A DNA stretch of 64,000 bases, taken from assembly GCA_900642245.1 (NCBI GenBank), contig CAAAJI010000005.1, positions 669,894 to 733,893 of the forward strand, written 5' to 3'. Source of the stretch: Fragilaria radians. Taxonomy: Eukaryota > Bacillariophyta > Fragilariophyceae > Fragilariales > Fragilariaceae. Of this stretch, positions 1-12,643 are shown in pieces. The position numbers and the translations under genes are program-made. Each line of letters begins with the position of its first letter. The stretch's first letter is position 1. The notes under the pieces were generated by a model. That model worked only from the letters and a program-made list of their open reading frames with translations. It was not told the origin of the DNA and ran no database searches.

Positions 1-223
1 ACTATTTACAACCTCGCGGATGTCGGGATGTTTAGAGACCTGAGTTGTTACGATCAGCCACGATTATATTATAGAAAGGTGCATGTAGAGAGGTCCACTT
101 ATTTGAATTTCGGGAGTTCTGTCTTCTCTTTATGTTGAATCCGGGACTAACAACGTAACAAATTTCGCAGTTTGCTTTTGTGTGTTTCGTTCTTCTCAAA
201 TATTTCGATCCTTGAAATTGAGT

Positions 224-2447
224 ATGAAGTGTTTTCTTTTTCAAGATAGTTTTCTTCTTCTCGCATCCTTGTTTCTTTTAGTCGATTCTCATAAGCGAAT
301 TATCAATGGACGTGGTGTCGTACAAGGTAGATTTCCATACACCGTTCAACTCTGGGATAATGGCCCGACGAAAGAGTTATATTGTGGAGGGACACTCATA
401 GGTATGTCTTCAGTTACGTTTTACCTGTGTGCGTTTTGGTAACTAATACTCTTCTTCTTTTACGATTAATCTTTTACGATGACTCGCAGCCAAAAACTTG
501 GTTCTCACCGCTGCACATTGCAAATTTGCTGCACCAGAAATGATGAAAGTGGCAATTAATCCATATTTCGGTCCGGGCACTAGAGCAGCAACTGGATCTG
601 AAATCTTTGACGTCCTTGAAATCCGTATCCATCCAAAATTCGGAGATAGAGCGCCATTTGCAAACGACGTTATGATCCTTAAGCTTGATGGTACTTCTAA
701 ATTTCGTCCCATTACATTGAATCGTAATCGCACATTCCCAGTAAATGCAACAAGACTTACAGTTCTCGGTTGGGGTACACAAGAACGCGGTCAGGACAAG
801 CCGCCTCCATACCTATTGCAGGATTCCGCCATTAGTGTAACAAATAGTTATTGTCAGAAGAAATACAAGACTCTTCGAGTTACTGGTGAGATGCTTTGCG
901 TACGCGATGACGGATCATGTCAAGGTGATTCAGGTGGCCCGTTGATAATGAAAGGAATTAATTCAAGGCAGGACGTCCAAGTCGGTGTAGTTTCCTGGGG
1001 CATTGGCTGTAACTCTGATATCTATCCCGGTGAGTAAAGTAACGCATTGCTTCTGAATATGACATCATCAACTCAAAACTACGCAAGGTGTTTATCAACG
1101 TGTCAGCCACCAATGGCAATGGATTAGAACTAACGCGTGCCGGATGACAACGCACAATGCCGCATTCGATTGCAGAACATCTTCTCCTACCAGGGTTCCA
1201 ACTCGAGCTCCGTCACGAAGAAAGACTCTACTGCCTTCGTCAATCCCAAGTTTATCCCCGTCAAGATCCAGAGCTCCATCAATGCCAAAAACATTTATTT
1301 TAATTCGAATTCAGACAGATTATTTTCCTAAAGAGATTAGTTGGATATTGAAAGATGGCAATAGAGATATTATATTTCAGAGACCTGCTGGGTACTTCAC
1401 AGATGTGAAAATCTATGATGAAATCGTGGTTGTTAATGAACGTGACGAACTTGTTCTCGAAATTCACGATGATGGAAATGATGGCATGCTATCCATACAA
1501 GAAGGCTTCATCGCAGTCTACTCGGGGAAAGTTGCCGATGCTGCTAGAGTATACGCCTTTCATGATGGTAAATTTAATTCAAGTGTAATCCTTGATTTCA
1601 TCGCAAATGATGACTACACATTTTATTCCAAAGTGCCGACAACATCTCCGTCTATCAATTTGCAGCCTTCCACTTCACCAGTGCAATCACTATGTCCTGC
1701 CATTCCACCAAATGGATGTTCAATTTGTGGAAAAGATAGATGCGTGTTGTCTCCCAAAGCTCAAATATCGTTTCAAAACTACACCACCTGTGGAGAGCTA
1801 GAAGACGCGGGTCATAATGGCTTATTTAATATGACGGGTTGTGTGTCACTTTCAAGTATCCTACCTACAATTTGTCTATGCTCTTCACCATCATCAGTTC
1901 CCTCGATCTCGCAACCAACAGCTTCAGAGTCTCCATCCACAGAGCCAACGATAACAAGACTTCCATCAAATAAGATTACTGGGGAATTCCTCGTAGTGTT
2001 TAACACTGATGGATTCCCTCTTCAGTCCGCCTGGTCAATCCAAGATGATATTGGCGATACTGTCGCACAAATCAAGTTTGGAGATCTCGTTGTTCCTAAT
2101 ACATCAAATTCGACATTGATTAAGCTCAAACTTGGAAACGTTTATTCCATCATTATTTATGATTCTTACGGGGATGGAACGTGTAAGTTGCTTGCTTTAT
2201 AATCATTTATTCTTTATTTCTGTTTTGCCAATCTCTAATCTCTTGAGCAGGCTGTGATCATGGCCACGGAGGTATTGAGATATATTCTGGTATTAACATC
2301 AGCAACGAAACTAGGATTCTCAGCATAAGTGGTAATTTTACAGGAAATGCAAAATTTATTCACTTCCTGGCGCAAGATCTGGTAGCGTCGGGAGCAGGAG
2401 TTGTTTCCTCTTCGAGAAGTCCTTCCTTTTCTCCATCTTTTTATTAG
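224..2447 (+). CDS. Secreted chymotrypsin-fold (S1) serine protease with P-S linkers and two repeated C-terminal modules
   Basis: Four exons (224-401, 490-1029, 1088-2182, 2251-2447) join in phase through GT-AG introns to give 669 residues. The ATG at 224 opens a hydrophobic signal peptide, followed by the activation site KR/IINGR near residue 27. The S1 triad is visible: His69 in LTAAHC, Asp119 in NDVMILKL and Ser207 in CQGDSGGP. The domain closes with SWGIGC and PGVY. The residue two before Cys191 (chymotrypsin numbering), where trypsin has Asp189, is Gly, so trypsin-like Arg/Lys preference is not supported. After the protease come a P-S-rich linker, a module containing SWILKDG, a Cys-rich stretch beginning CPAIPPNGC, a second P-S linker and a second module containing SAWSIQDD and DSYGDGTC. 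Such linkers and modules are common in diatom secreted proteins. Exon 3 carries all the linker and first-module sequence. The role is probably extracellular proteolysis; the substrate is unknown. Confidence 0.88.
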
Positions 2448-4706
2448 AAGAAAATACATTGTTTTGAGGAGATCAAGCTACACAATACAAAACTCATACA
2501 TGTCTCTCAGTGGGTGACATCGGATAAGCATCCCGATCTCATGTTATGACATTTTTAACAACTGGGATCAGCAAAAACTTGAAATGTCCAAATCCCTAGA
2601 GATGTAGCTGAGGCAGCCTGAGATATGCTATCTCCAAAATTACAAGTAAGAAAATGGTCATTAAATGGATTAATCTCTCCAGCTTAGCTTCGTGGTGTAC
2701 AATGTTAAAAAAGGCGAGCAAGACGATGTAATATCAATAAAGTATTCTAACAAAGTATACGTTAGAAGTGACATTTGGGAAAACCAAAGTCAATATCTCA
2801 GTGCTTTCTTTAATCCATCGTATGAGGCAGATTGTAAACTACAGTAGCTGGATGATACTAAAGTGCCCTAGCTTTGGGAGAAATCAAGGTATCCGATTCC
2901 ATATAGATGTTAATGTGTATATTCGAGCAAAATAAATTATTTCACCTTGAGGATACTTTAGGATCTTATCCGGTGCAACAGATCGTTTATCCAACGGATA
3001 TCGTGAATTGAGTATTCTCCCTTTATATACATTGTTTCTGATTCTAAGAGGCTTAAAAATCTGTTTCTGCGAGTTATCGATATTCAGATTCATTTCCTGT
3101 ACCCATTTGATAACGTTCTCATCTTAACATGATCGATACTTACAATTTGCTGCTTGGTAAACAATGCACTCATTGATTAAACCCAAATTCATAAAAACTT
3201 AAATGATTAGTTACCTCTAATGCATTCCATTTCTTCACGCTGCGCCACTTTTGCGCTTAGTGGGCCTCTATCTTCAACAAAGGTTTTTCCGCGAAGTGGA
3301 CATGCTATCTATCCAGTCAAATTGTTGTGCGATTGATCTATTTTTCACTGCTTCGCTTTGAAAATGCTCCTGTGATCCTAAACGTGAGAAGAAATATTCC
3401 TTGTTGGAAATATGTTATCAAGGCGCAAACATTTAGCTTTGATTATTTCACTAGAATCAAGTTTCTTGAGAAGTCAACACAGGATACTCAACTTTCACTC
3501 AGATAATCTGTTGAATCTTGAGGTAAAGACAATTTTCTTCGTAATTTACCTTTAAATTTGTGCAACTTTGAAAAAATTACAATGTTTCTGTTTGCTGGAA
3601 AAAAGGGGTTTTTTTCAACTTAAGCAACATATTTCTGGCCAGGTCAAGGCTTTCAGCAAACAAGGATAAAATATCGTCATTGCACTTCATAAATATGTCG
3701 TACATGCATATTGATGAGCAGCCAGAAGAAGTTAAGAAAATAGTTTGACATTAGAAAAAATGTGTTGGTCAACATAGAATTGGCTTTGCTGCTTGATACA
3801 AAGACCAGAACTTGAAACACTGTTTACAGAAATAGCATTCTGTTTTGGCAATGCAGATCAGCGATCACATTTGAGACCACTTCAGTGCCTCACCTAGAGC
3901 AAATCTAAAATATCTGTAAACAGTTCTGCCTGAAGAAAAGTAAGGCTCCAGATTCTAAGACTAGAGCCCTTCACGAGTTAAGCATTACCTATGGGGCTCA
4001 CGAGACAAATGATCCCAATTTAAATGTGCCATTTTGGGGGTCGCCTGTTTTCTATCCTGATATTCATAACATAATCATAACATGGAACGTAATGAACTTA
4101 CAAAGACCTTGCTAGCATCACCAATTTTTCAGGTTGGTGAATCTTGTAGTATCGAGGTATGATCTTAGCGAGGATCTTTCTTGACATTGAAACTCTCGTC
4201 TATGGACCCCATAGACTGAATTATACTTCAACACTTTGGAAATTTGATTTCTGTTTATTGTGATTGAAGGAATCACATATTAGTCAGTTAAACATATTTT
4301 GTAATTCTCTACTTTAAATTCTTTCACGCTAAATCTGCATCCTTCACTAAGGATATGCATCGTTTATTGCAATGTGTACGTTGATAGATGACTTTAGATT
4401 AGCACAGACAAATGGCCAAATGATTAGATAACTTAATATTTAGAACTATTTTCATTTCGTCCTACTTTCAACGAGTTGTGAAACCTATTTAAGAATTTGA
4501 GAACGTCCTTTGCCCGAATTTATCTGCCCAATAATCACGATAGATTTGCAGGATATACTCATGAGTTACAGAAAGTTTTATTCCAACATAAGGCGATCCT
4601 GATAGGCAGCGGCCTTGTTCTAAGTCTAACACTTCAATTCAACTCGTCCATGGATTATTGTCAGGACGCAAAAATTGCTGAGTAAAAACGTGGTTAAAGC
4701 GCTGTA
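2448..4706. other. Gene-free spacer
   Basis: This AT-rich stretch lies between the 3' end of the protease gene and the 3' end of the convergent stomatin-like gene. Only short open frames without recognisable domains are present. I see no RNA gene, repeat array or mobile-element motif in it. Confidence 0.5.
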
Positions 4707-5983
4707 TTATTTAGTTTTAGGATCTGCACTTTCATCGGTTTCGCCTTTATCATCATTTTCCATTGTGTTCACCACATTTGTCAACAGTGGTTGATGTTGA
4801 GGCACGGCAATATCTTCCTTTCTTCCTGTTGTTAACTTGTCTAGTGTCCCCGGGGCAACAGCTTTGATAGCAACGAATGCTTGAGCCATAAGTGCCGCCA
4901 CGTCCGCTGGCCTATCGTTGAAGATCATTGTGTTCGATTGACTCCCCATTTCTCCATACATCTGTACATAGTCCTTAGCCAAGGCCAATTGGGCTGCTTC
5001 CATTCCTCCAGGCTTTTGCATTTCCGCTGCAATCAATCGCAGCGCTTCTGCTTGTGCAAGAGCAGTTTTGCGAATTGCTTCTGCCTTTCCTTCAGCTTCT
5101 TGAATATAGGTGATTCGGGCAGCTTCAGCTTCGTTTCGCTTCTTAATAAGGTTTCCTTCTGACTCGTTTTGAAGAGATATCTTAACTCCTTCTGAAGTTA
5201 ATTGGGCTCTTTGCTTGTCACCCTCCCCTCTCAAAACACGTTCTCGCCGGTCTCGCTCTGCGGCGGCTTGTTTGTCCATTGCCAGTCGAATGTGAGGATC
5301 TGGTGTAATTTCTGTAATTTCATATCGTTTAACATCTAATCCCCAAGGAGTCGCCGCCTCTTGCAATCCACCTTTGATCACCATGTTAAGACGATGACGG
5401 CCATGGAGCATTTCATCAAGCTCCATTTCTCCAATAGCAGATCGCATGGCTGATTGGGCGTGCTAAATGAAGTATAATTAGAGGAACATCACAAAAATTG
5501 ATGGGATGTAGTGATGGTTGAAAAATATAGCTCGAAGTTTTAGAGCCGGTTAAAGTTTCTTACCTGAGTCACACTGTACAGAGGATTCAATGCTCCGTAT
5601 GCCGCCTTTTCGGGGTCGATGAACTGAATGAAAAGATTTCCAGAAACTTCTACTGCTACGTTATCTCTGGTAATTGCAGATTGAGGTGGAATGTCTATCG
5701 CCAGTTCACGGACATCAATAACATAAGAAATTGTGTCCACAAGTGGGATTGCCAAAAACCATCCAGAATCCTCAATTGATCTTAACTTTCCAAATCGCTC
5801 GACAACATGTTTAAATCCTTGGGGCACAATATTAAACACTGTGTTGGTCTTCCTTATAGGCCAACGTGTCACAGATGGTCGTCCTGAATTCAAAAAGCCT
5901 TCAAGAGAGTATGAAGATTTAAGGCGAGAGTTCAATGCAACATGCAGAACTGGTGATCTCCTAATTGAGACTGCGCTTATCAT
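4707..5983 (-). CDS. STOML2: Mitochondrial stomatin-like protein 2 (SPFH/band 7 domain)
   Basis: Two exons (5983-5564 and 5462-4707) join in phase 0 through a 99-nt GT-AG intron and give 391 residues. The N-terminus (MISAVSIRRSP) is basic and Ser-rich with no acidic residue, like a mitochondrial presequence. The SPFH/band 7 core follows: FNIVPQGFKHVVERFGK, then the VDTISYVIDVRE segment, then YSVTQ joined to HAQSAMRSAIGEMELDE across the splice. A long charged helical region rich in E, A and R (RKRNEAEAARITYIQEAEGKAEA type) comes next. The end has the C-terminal element typical of SLP2 rather than erythrocyte stomatin (AQLALAKDYVQMYGEM, then SNTMIF). Family members scaffold inner-membrane prohibitin and cardiolipin-rich domains. 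The stop is followed by a gene-free spacer, and the gene has no operon-like partner. Confidence 0.92.
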
Positions 5984-8659
5984 GTTCCTTGGGGTAATTT
6001 ATCGTATTTTTGTAGGTGGTTCAATTACTAGTCATCAACAGTAGGGTAACGGAAGTAGGAGGTTAACAATCGAAACGAATCCTCCACGTCATGTCAAATA
6101 AAAAAATGGGGTCGAAGAATGTGCTGATTTCACCACACACACTTAAAAAGGTTCTACTACCCAGTGAATTAACCCCTACACAGTGAAGTGATTTGAAGCA
6201 GATGTACGAAGGGCTCTGATGTTATGATTTTATAAAGTATTCATCAATTACTTTGCGCTTACCATGGTTTGTGCAACGATGATAACTTTATATCCATACA
6301 CAATAAATTCAGGTGATAACGATTAAATGTCTCTTCGTGACAATTTCATGAAATCATTTACCATTTTTGTGACATCCAGCGAGTAATGAAGCCAATCAAG
6401 AAATTCAATAGTTATACATTATCATTTCTATTGCCAATTAGGAATGATAAAAATATTACTACACTGGTCATATTTAGTAATACTTAAAAATTACTCATGG
6501 TTGAAAAGCTTCGGGTGATGTTTACTACAGACTTTAAGTGAAATAACTATGATCCCAATCCTGTGGATCATGTTACACTCTAAGCCCCAACATCACACCG
6601 TTGTATCAATCTTGTCAGTAGTCAATTTATTGGACAATATTAAAGAAATTGCACTAAACTTATGTCGAAAATAATACGTCGATGCCACGTAGAGAAACGT
6701 AGTTTATTTTGATTAGGAAAGCAAATAGATGCACTAAAGCCCTGAAATAGTGAATGAAACGCAGTAGAATAATAAAGCTTGAATCCATAACCAAGGATAT
6801 TGCGAATGAGATCAGCGATCGCAAAGCCAAGAAAAAAGATATCTGCCACATAGAAAATGTGGATGTCACACTTGAGAAATGTCAAGTACTTTGTGTGAGC
6901 TTCAAAGAGGTGGAATCAAGGGTTGCCAGAGGGCTTTCCTAACTTGAAATTTAATTCTAAAGCTTTTAACAAAATTTGATTGTTGAACGGTCAAAACGCT
7001 AAGACAGAAAAAAAATTCTGATTTTTTGATGAAGCTGAAAATACTTCGTATCTTCACGGGCATCTATCCTCAATTCTATGTTCGCTTAAACAAGCTTTAC
7101 TTGTCTCCTAGTTTACGCTCTTAGTAAAAATATCGAAGGAATTTCCTTCGATTCAACGAATTTGATTTTCATGAATACTCCTCCGATAGGTATTCTACTA
7201 AAAAGATAAATCGTGTTCAAACTGTAGTATTCGTTGATGCGGTAGGTAATTAGTACGATTGGAAGCTTGACTTTAATGCCAATACCCCACAAGAGATAGA
7301 AGATGAAACTTCTTCTTTCGTTGCCTCTGAAATTGTAGCATACTCGGCTTTACTGCTAAAGAAAATTACTCTCTCTGACCTTTTGAATGCCACTTTCATT
7401 CAGAAAATAATGAATCCATCATTACAAGTGCATATTGCTGAATCCACAGTCCATGCAACATCAAAAATAACTTCAACTCCAATCTCCAATTTCAACTTTT
7501 AATTGTTTCACCGTCCATACACGTTGATAATTGTCTGATAACGTTACGAATGCCAGGCATTGGAAACTTAATCAAATAAAGTAATATTCCGTCTCTTGAG
7601 TGAAATTTCTTCTGTTTTTCAGGATCAATTGATTCCTTCTCATGACTTGGGTGTACAATCAATCTTTGAGTCCCTGGTGGGGTGAACCCCTTTAATCGTT
7701 GACGTCTTCTCCAAAGTTTTCAATGAATTATACTACACGTTAACCCTTCCAAAATAAAAATTCTTGAAGACGGATTCTAAAAATCATTAATAGCATCCTT
7801 TAGCAATAGTGAAAAATTCATGTTGGAAAGACATATCATGGTGAAAGCTGAAATGATAGCAGCGCATCATTTACAATTTTATATCCAGATTGAAACGCAT
7901 TGCTTAAGGAATTTTTTGAATACCAGCATATAATTTCTAGTGAATTCAGCAGTTATACCAGACTCTTTAATTCAAGGGGAAAAGATGATTGCTATTAACC
8001 AACTATAAAGAATCTCTCCAAACAGTAGATCTATCCGGGTATATTCTAATCTATTGTAGGCATCCAACGATGGTTGACAAACCTAGAGCAAAATTTACAC
8101 TGCCAACAGTTTGAAAAATTGATTATCTTTCATGAAAATCGAATAAATCATGTGCAAAAGAATTTGATTCAGGAATTTTCGGCCACGCTTCAATCGTATT
8201 GTCATTGCTTAGGTTATTATGATTCAATGCAGTCATAAATTAGGACAACAAAAGTGCTTTGATCAGAAATGATTCTTAACAGTATAGGTCAACTGAGAGT
8301 ATAAGATATCATCCCTTCCCACAAAGTATGGTTTACTCCATTCTAGACTTTGCTTTCTCTTTCTTTTTTCACGATTATTGTACAGATATTCATTCTTTGT
8401 CGTTGCTTGTTGACCTTAAAAAAAAAAAAAAAGTTGTAGACACTAAAAGATTGCTTCGTAAATTCGACGAAAGTAACCCTAGAAAAATTGTAATTCGTCC
8501 GTACGTCGATCGATCTCATCTACCGCTTACTTGTTCCTTCTTTTTTTCGATTGTACTTCACTGCACATACAAACCTCCTCCCCACCTTCGACGGTTTCTT
8601 GACAAGGTCTGAATCTATTATCCCCTGATTATTGACATACTACCAGTCACTCAATTACA
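5984..8659. other. Gene-free spacer
   Basis: This 2.7-kb AT-rich stretch lies between the divergent stomatin-like and RPS16 genes and must hold both promoters. An open frame without a plausible ATG at about 7250-7502 and a few others are uninformative. A run of 14 A at about 8420 lies upstream of RPS16. I recognise no element here. Confidence 0.45.
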
Positions 8660-9237
8660 ATGCCAGAGTCTCAATCAGTTCAGGTGTTTGGAAAGTAAGT
8701 TAAGCTTGAGTCGCTAGAATGTTTAATGTTAATCAGGGCGAGTGACCTTGATCCATTCGGAGATTTGTTCATGGGAAATTATCACGCAACACGATCAAAG
8801 TCGTTCACATTATTGACTATTATTCTTTTCAACTTGTTAGGAAAAAGACTGCAACGGCTTGTGCCTTTGCTAAGCAAGGCCGTGGCCTCATCAAGGTAAA
8901 TGGGCAACCCATTGAAAACATTGAACCAGAACAACTCCGATTGAAGGTGTTCGAACCTGTTTTCATTGTGGGACAAGACAAGTTTGCGAACTTGGATATT
9001 CGCATCCGTGTGAAAGGAGGTGGTATCACGTCACAAATCTATGCGATTCGGTCGGCAATTGCCAAATCTGTGGTTGCCTATCACGCAAAGTATGTAGATG
9101 AAAGCTCGAAGAATGAATTACGTAAGCTCTTCGTCGAATATGACCGCAACCTACTAGTCAGCGATCCACGACGATGCGAGCCTAAGAAGTATGGTGGTCG
9201 TTCAGCCCGTTCTCGCTTCCAAAAATCCTACCGTTAG
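8660..9237 (+). CDS. RPS16: 40S ribosomal protein S16 (uS9)
   Basis: Two exons (8660-8694 and 8841-9237) are joined through a 146-nt intron starting GTAAGT and give 143 residues, the usual length for the eukaryotic protein. Exon 1 encodes only MPESQSVQVFG and the first two bases of a Lys codon. Exon 2 continues KKTATACAFAKQGRG, IKVNGQP, and RVKGGGITSQIYAIRSAIA. The protein ends with the invariant C-terminal tail SARSRFQKSYR, which reaches the P-site tRNA in the small subunit decoding centre. A tiny first exon followed by an intron is common in ribosomal protein genes. The gene is convergent with the phosphatase gene, whose stop lies about 130 nt away. Confidence 0.97.
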
Positions 9238-9367
9238 GAAGATTAATCAATTAAACCCCATTTCCTAGCCATTTTGATTTTTTGTAACAAATTCAGCTAA
9301 TAGACTGACTAGACTTTATTCCTCAACACCAGAAAATCACAATCAATCATTTTCATTATTTCTGAAT

Positions 9368-11089
9368 TTAGGCGAAAAGACCTCCCATCCCAGCTGCATA
9401 TGCCATAGGGCGGACATTCGGGTGTGGCACAGCTTCAAATTGGGTAAATTTTGGTTCCAAACTTAAGTCAAAATGAATGAAAGCTCCTTTGTTGCCCATC
9501 GTGTCGCAATAGTTTGGGGCTGAGAATACTGTGATGGTCTTGCCTCCATGTTCAACCAAGTATCCTTCATCCTTGACTTCATGCGATCGCACCAGCAAAT
9601 CCAGCTTGTTCCGTTTGAGAAACGCTTCGGCAATGTCAGGTCCGAAAGCATATCCAACTCCACGCTTAGAAGGACTTTTCCCAGGGAATGGTTGAGGATC
9701 GGACCACAATAAGTCGCTCATGAGACCTGTGTCTTGAGGTTCCATCCCACGTGGAATCTGGCGTATGTCGCTCAAAAGAACTGTGTCATCAGTGGGAATA
9801 CCCCCATGTGTTATGAAAATTTTACTCTCTAACACAGCAGCTAACTGTAGGTAACTGAAGACCTCCAAAAAGAGTTCGAAGATCTTTTCGTCGTACTTGG
9901 CCTTTACTTCTCCCTCAAATCCGTAAATGCGGTTCATGTTTTTGGTTTCGTGGTTTCCACGTGTAAGGTAAATACAATCTGGAGAAGCAATCTTAAACAA
10001 GAGGAATGTCAAGATCACTTCTACTGAAAAGGAACCTCGATCGACAAAATCTCCATTAAATAAGTAAGGGTTCTGAGGACTTGGATACCCGTTGATATTA
10101 AAAATGTTAAGGACGCTTTAGAATAAGACGGAAGGTGAGGACAGCTCATCATTAATGCACACATTTCATCGTTTACAGACTCACTCATAGAATTGTCCAT
10201 GCGTGTCCCCACACACGGTAACTCGAGGTGCCACATCTGCCGAAGGTCCTTCTGACGGTATCGAAATTTCCATCAAACTGGGTAGAGTCTCGAAGTATCT
10301 CTTGCACGAGATTAACAACCTAGCGACATATCGCCGATGAATCGTTTTTTGACGCTTGAAATGCTCAATCGCAGCCTGTGAATAATTGTGATTATAAGTA
10401 AAAAATAATTGGTAGCCATCTCAAACTATCCGAGGTTTACATACCATAACAAAATCCATGGGTAATTTTCCAGGATTAAAAATTGCTTCTTCCGCTTCCA
10501 TATCATTAGATATTCCTTCTGGAAGTGGATGTGGACCTTCGTATGCCACATCCATGGTTATAGAATTCGGGTCAAACGTAGACGAAAGCGGTTCTGAATG
10601 ATCGGACATAATTGCTAATGCAAAGAGTTCCTCTTTTACTGCCTTTTCGCACTCGGCAAGCTTTGCTCTTGCATCTCGATCCTTAGGCTTGAGTTTACAT
10701 ACCTGCCGAAAATCCTTTCGAGCTGCCTTAAATTTATTCAAGGCAAAGTTTGCAGACGCCCGACGATAGTATCCTTTCGCATAGCTAGGATCCGCGAGAA
10801 TCGCAGCGTCTGCATCAACGATTGCGAGGCCATAGTTCTCAACCTTTAAAAAAGCTTGAGATCGATTCGAAAGCACGATAGCATTTGTGGGGGTGTACTC
10901 AAGTGCCTCGGAATAGAGACGAATGGCCTCCAAATACCTTCCCGCAGTCAAAAAGTCATTTGCTTGAACCTTCAATTCTGTCGATCGTTCATTTGCTTCA
11001 CTATCCGAAATAACATCCTTTATTTCAGTATCTTGCGCCAACATGGTCTCAGAGATGTTTGAAAACGTACCACCAAGCACAAATGTCAA
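9368..11089 (-). CDS. PPP5C: Serine/threonine protein phosphatase 5 (TPR-PPP)
   Basis: Three exons (11089-10445, 10375-10185, 10115-9368) join in phase through two 69-nt GT-AG introns and give 527 residues, or 512 if the in-frame ATG at 11044 is used. The second ATG gives a length closer to the family norm. Residues about 35-150 form three TPR units (AIRLYSEALEYTPTNAIVLSNRSQAFLK type, then AKGYYRRASAN). TPRs bind the Hsp90 C-terminus and autoinhibit the enzyme. The PPP catalytic signature is complete: GDTHGQ, GDFVDRG, RGNHE, LLWSDP, RSHEVKDEG and SAPNYCD. It ends in PMAYAAGMGGLFA, resembling the C-terminal helix of PP5. The intron in the catalytic domain splits the Asp codon after HGQFY. This combination of TPR plus PPP identifies PP5 rather than PP1 or PP2A. 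Confidence 0.95.
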
Positions 11090-12109
11090 AAGGTTATTTC
11101 AGAGGAATTCTTTGGGTGTTTCGTCACCACTGATTCCCGTTCAGTACATTATGAGATGAAAATAGTTCAATTTTTGGCATTTTCTCCGAAAAAAAAAGAA
11201 GAAAAAAAGAAAGGAGTGAAATTTAGCACCTATTTTCAAATTTATGATTTTATTGGAGTATTGGGGTTTCCTTGGTCAATTTATTCCTCAGACTTACTTT
11301 CTTGTAATTAATCAACACTGAATTGGAACAATCTTGTTTAACAATGACGCTAGTGTCCTTGAAGGTGACCGTATTGTGGAATAAAGAATTTTAATTTTAG
11401 TCTAATATTCTAATCTCAGTGTCGCCTTGGTTGTGAACGCTCCTATTTTGAAAAAAATGCTGAATTTGTCAACTCAATGAGCCTCCCTACAAAAAATACG
11501 TTATTTAGGCAACTTACAGGTCTGCTTGGGTGTTGAGAAAATGGCTGAAGTGAATGCACAATCCACCCAATTCCATTTCTAACTTCAATCTATTGGCATG
11601 ATTCTAATTTGATCAGAAAAGCTTGCAACAACCTTTCCATTTCTTTCAAGAGATCTTGGTACTGCGTGTCCAAAGCTAACTTCTGAAATGTGTTTGCATT
11701 GACCATCCAAAGCTTTGTTTTCAACTCTTGGGTAATTCATTAAAGCAGATATCCCTTCAATCCTCAAGGGAGTCAACAAGCTCTAATAGGCACTATACAT
11801 ATAATACGTTATATAATACGAATTCATATCAAAATAATTACAATGTATAAGGCATACTAATTGAAGACGTATTGCATTGTATCACAATTCGACAAGGAAC
11901 TAGCTGGACCCAAATAGAGTCCCGTTTGGTTCCAACGGAATGATGAACTGCAGAACTTAACTCTGCAACCCAAGCGTTGACAATGCTTGAGAAGTATTTA
12001 TTATGCTCAAATCAATGTATTATATCTTTCTGGACGTTTTCCTCCTCCACAAGTAGTTAGATCTGCTATGCGGTGAGATATAGAAAGTAGACACAGATAA
12101 AACATAGAC
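11090..12109. other. Gene-free spacer upstream of PP5
   Basis: This is the AT-rich upstream region of the PP5 gene and contains an A-rich stretch near 11190-11215. No conserved coding sequence, RNA gene or repeat unit is recognised before the LTR-like sequence that begins near 12110. Confidence 0.4.
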
Positions 12110-12643
12110 TAATTTATTGTTTTTTCTGTTAGTCTTGTCTAATCTTGAACCTTCTCTCAAGAGATGTTCTCAAGAGATTAAGCTTGAAGATTTGCAATCT
12201 TGTTCTAAGCTTCCTCCCAACTGCTTAGATAACTTGCTTCAACCTTGTCCATAAGGACAAGTTTGTTATCCATGAGGATAAGTTAGTTAAGACCTTCAAC
12301 TCTTTTTAATTAATGAGTTGTCTTCTAATTTTGATCTTAATTTAGATGATTGCTATAACCGTCTTACTTTAGATTCGGTCCTGGATTGTATAACAATACT
12401 CTCCATTTATAAGCAAAAGTTATGCCTCACTAAGTTTATCATAGTAAACTTGTGATCGATACAGAATAGGATAGTTTACTTGTAACTATCCATAGGTAGA
12501 TGAGTAAATATACTCTGCACTAACGGTACATGACGTCTCCATATACTGGTACACATACATCTCTTAGTTTAAGATATTATTATAAACTGTTATTGCTTAC
12601 AACCCTAATGTCTTTGCTTCTTGATCCTAGTCAAGGTAGGTCA
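12110..12643 (-). mobile_element. Diverged solo LTR, minus orientation
   Basis: Read on the minus strand from 12643, the sequence starts TGACCTACCTTGA. It then follows the same order of blocks as the LTR copies at 21814 and 49997: GGTTGTAAGCAAT, ACTAAGAGATGT, a TGGAGACGTC block, TTACTCATCTA and a TTGCTTATAAATGG block that looks like the LTR TATA box. The inner end near 12110 is not defined, because the last 250 nt no longer match the other copies. No polypurine tract precedes the 5' end. It appears to be an old solo LTR of a related family. Confidence 0.55.

Noticed and set aside
7250..7502. Short frame reading NTPQEIEDETSSF in the 6-8.6 kb spacer
   Set aside because: It lacks a start codon and any family similarity. 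Retroelement origin was considered but no motif supports it.
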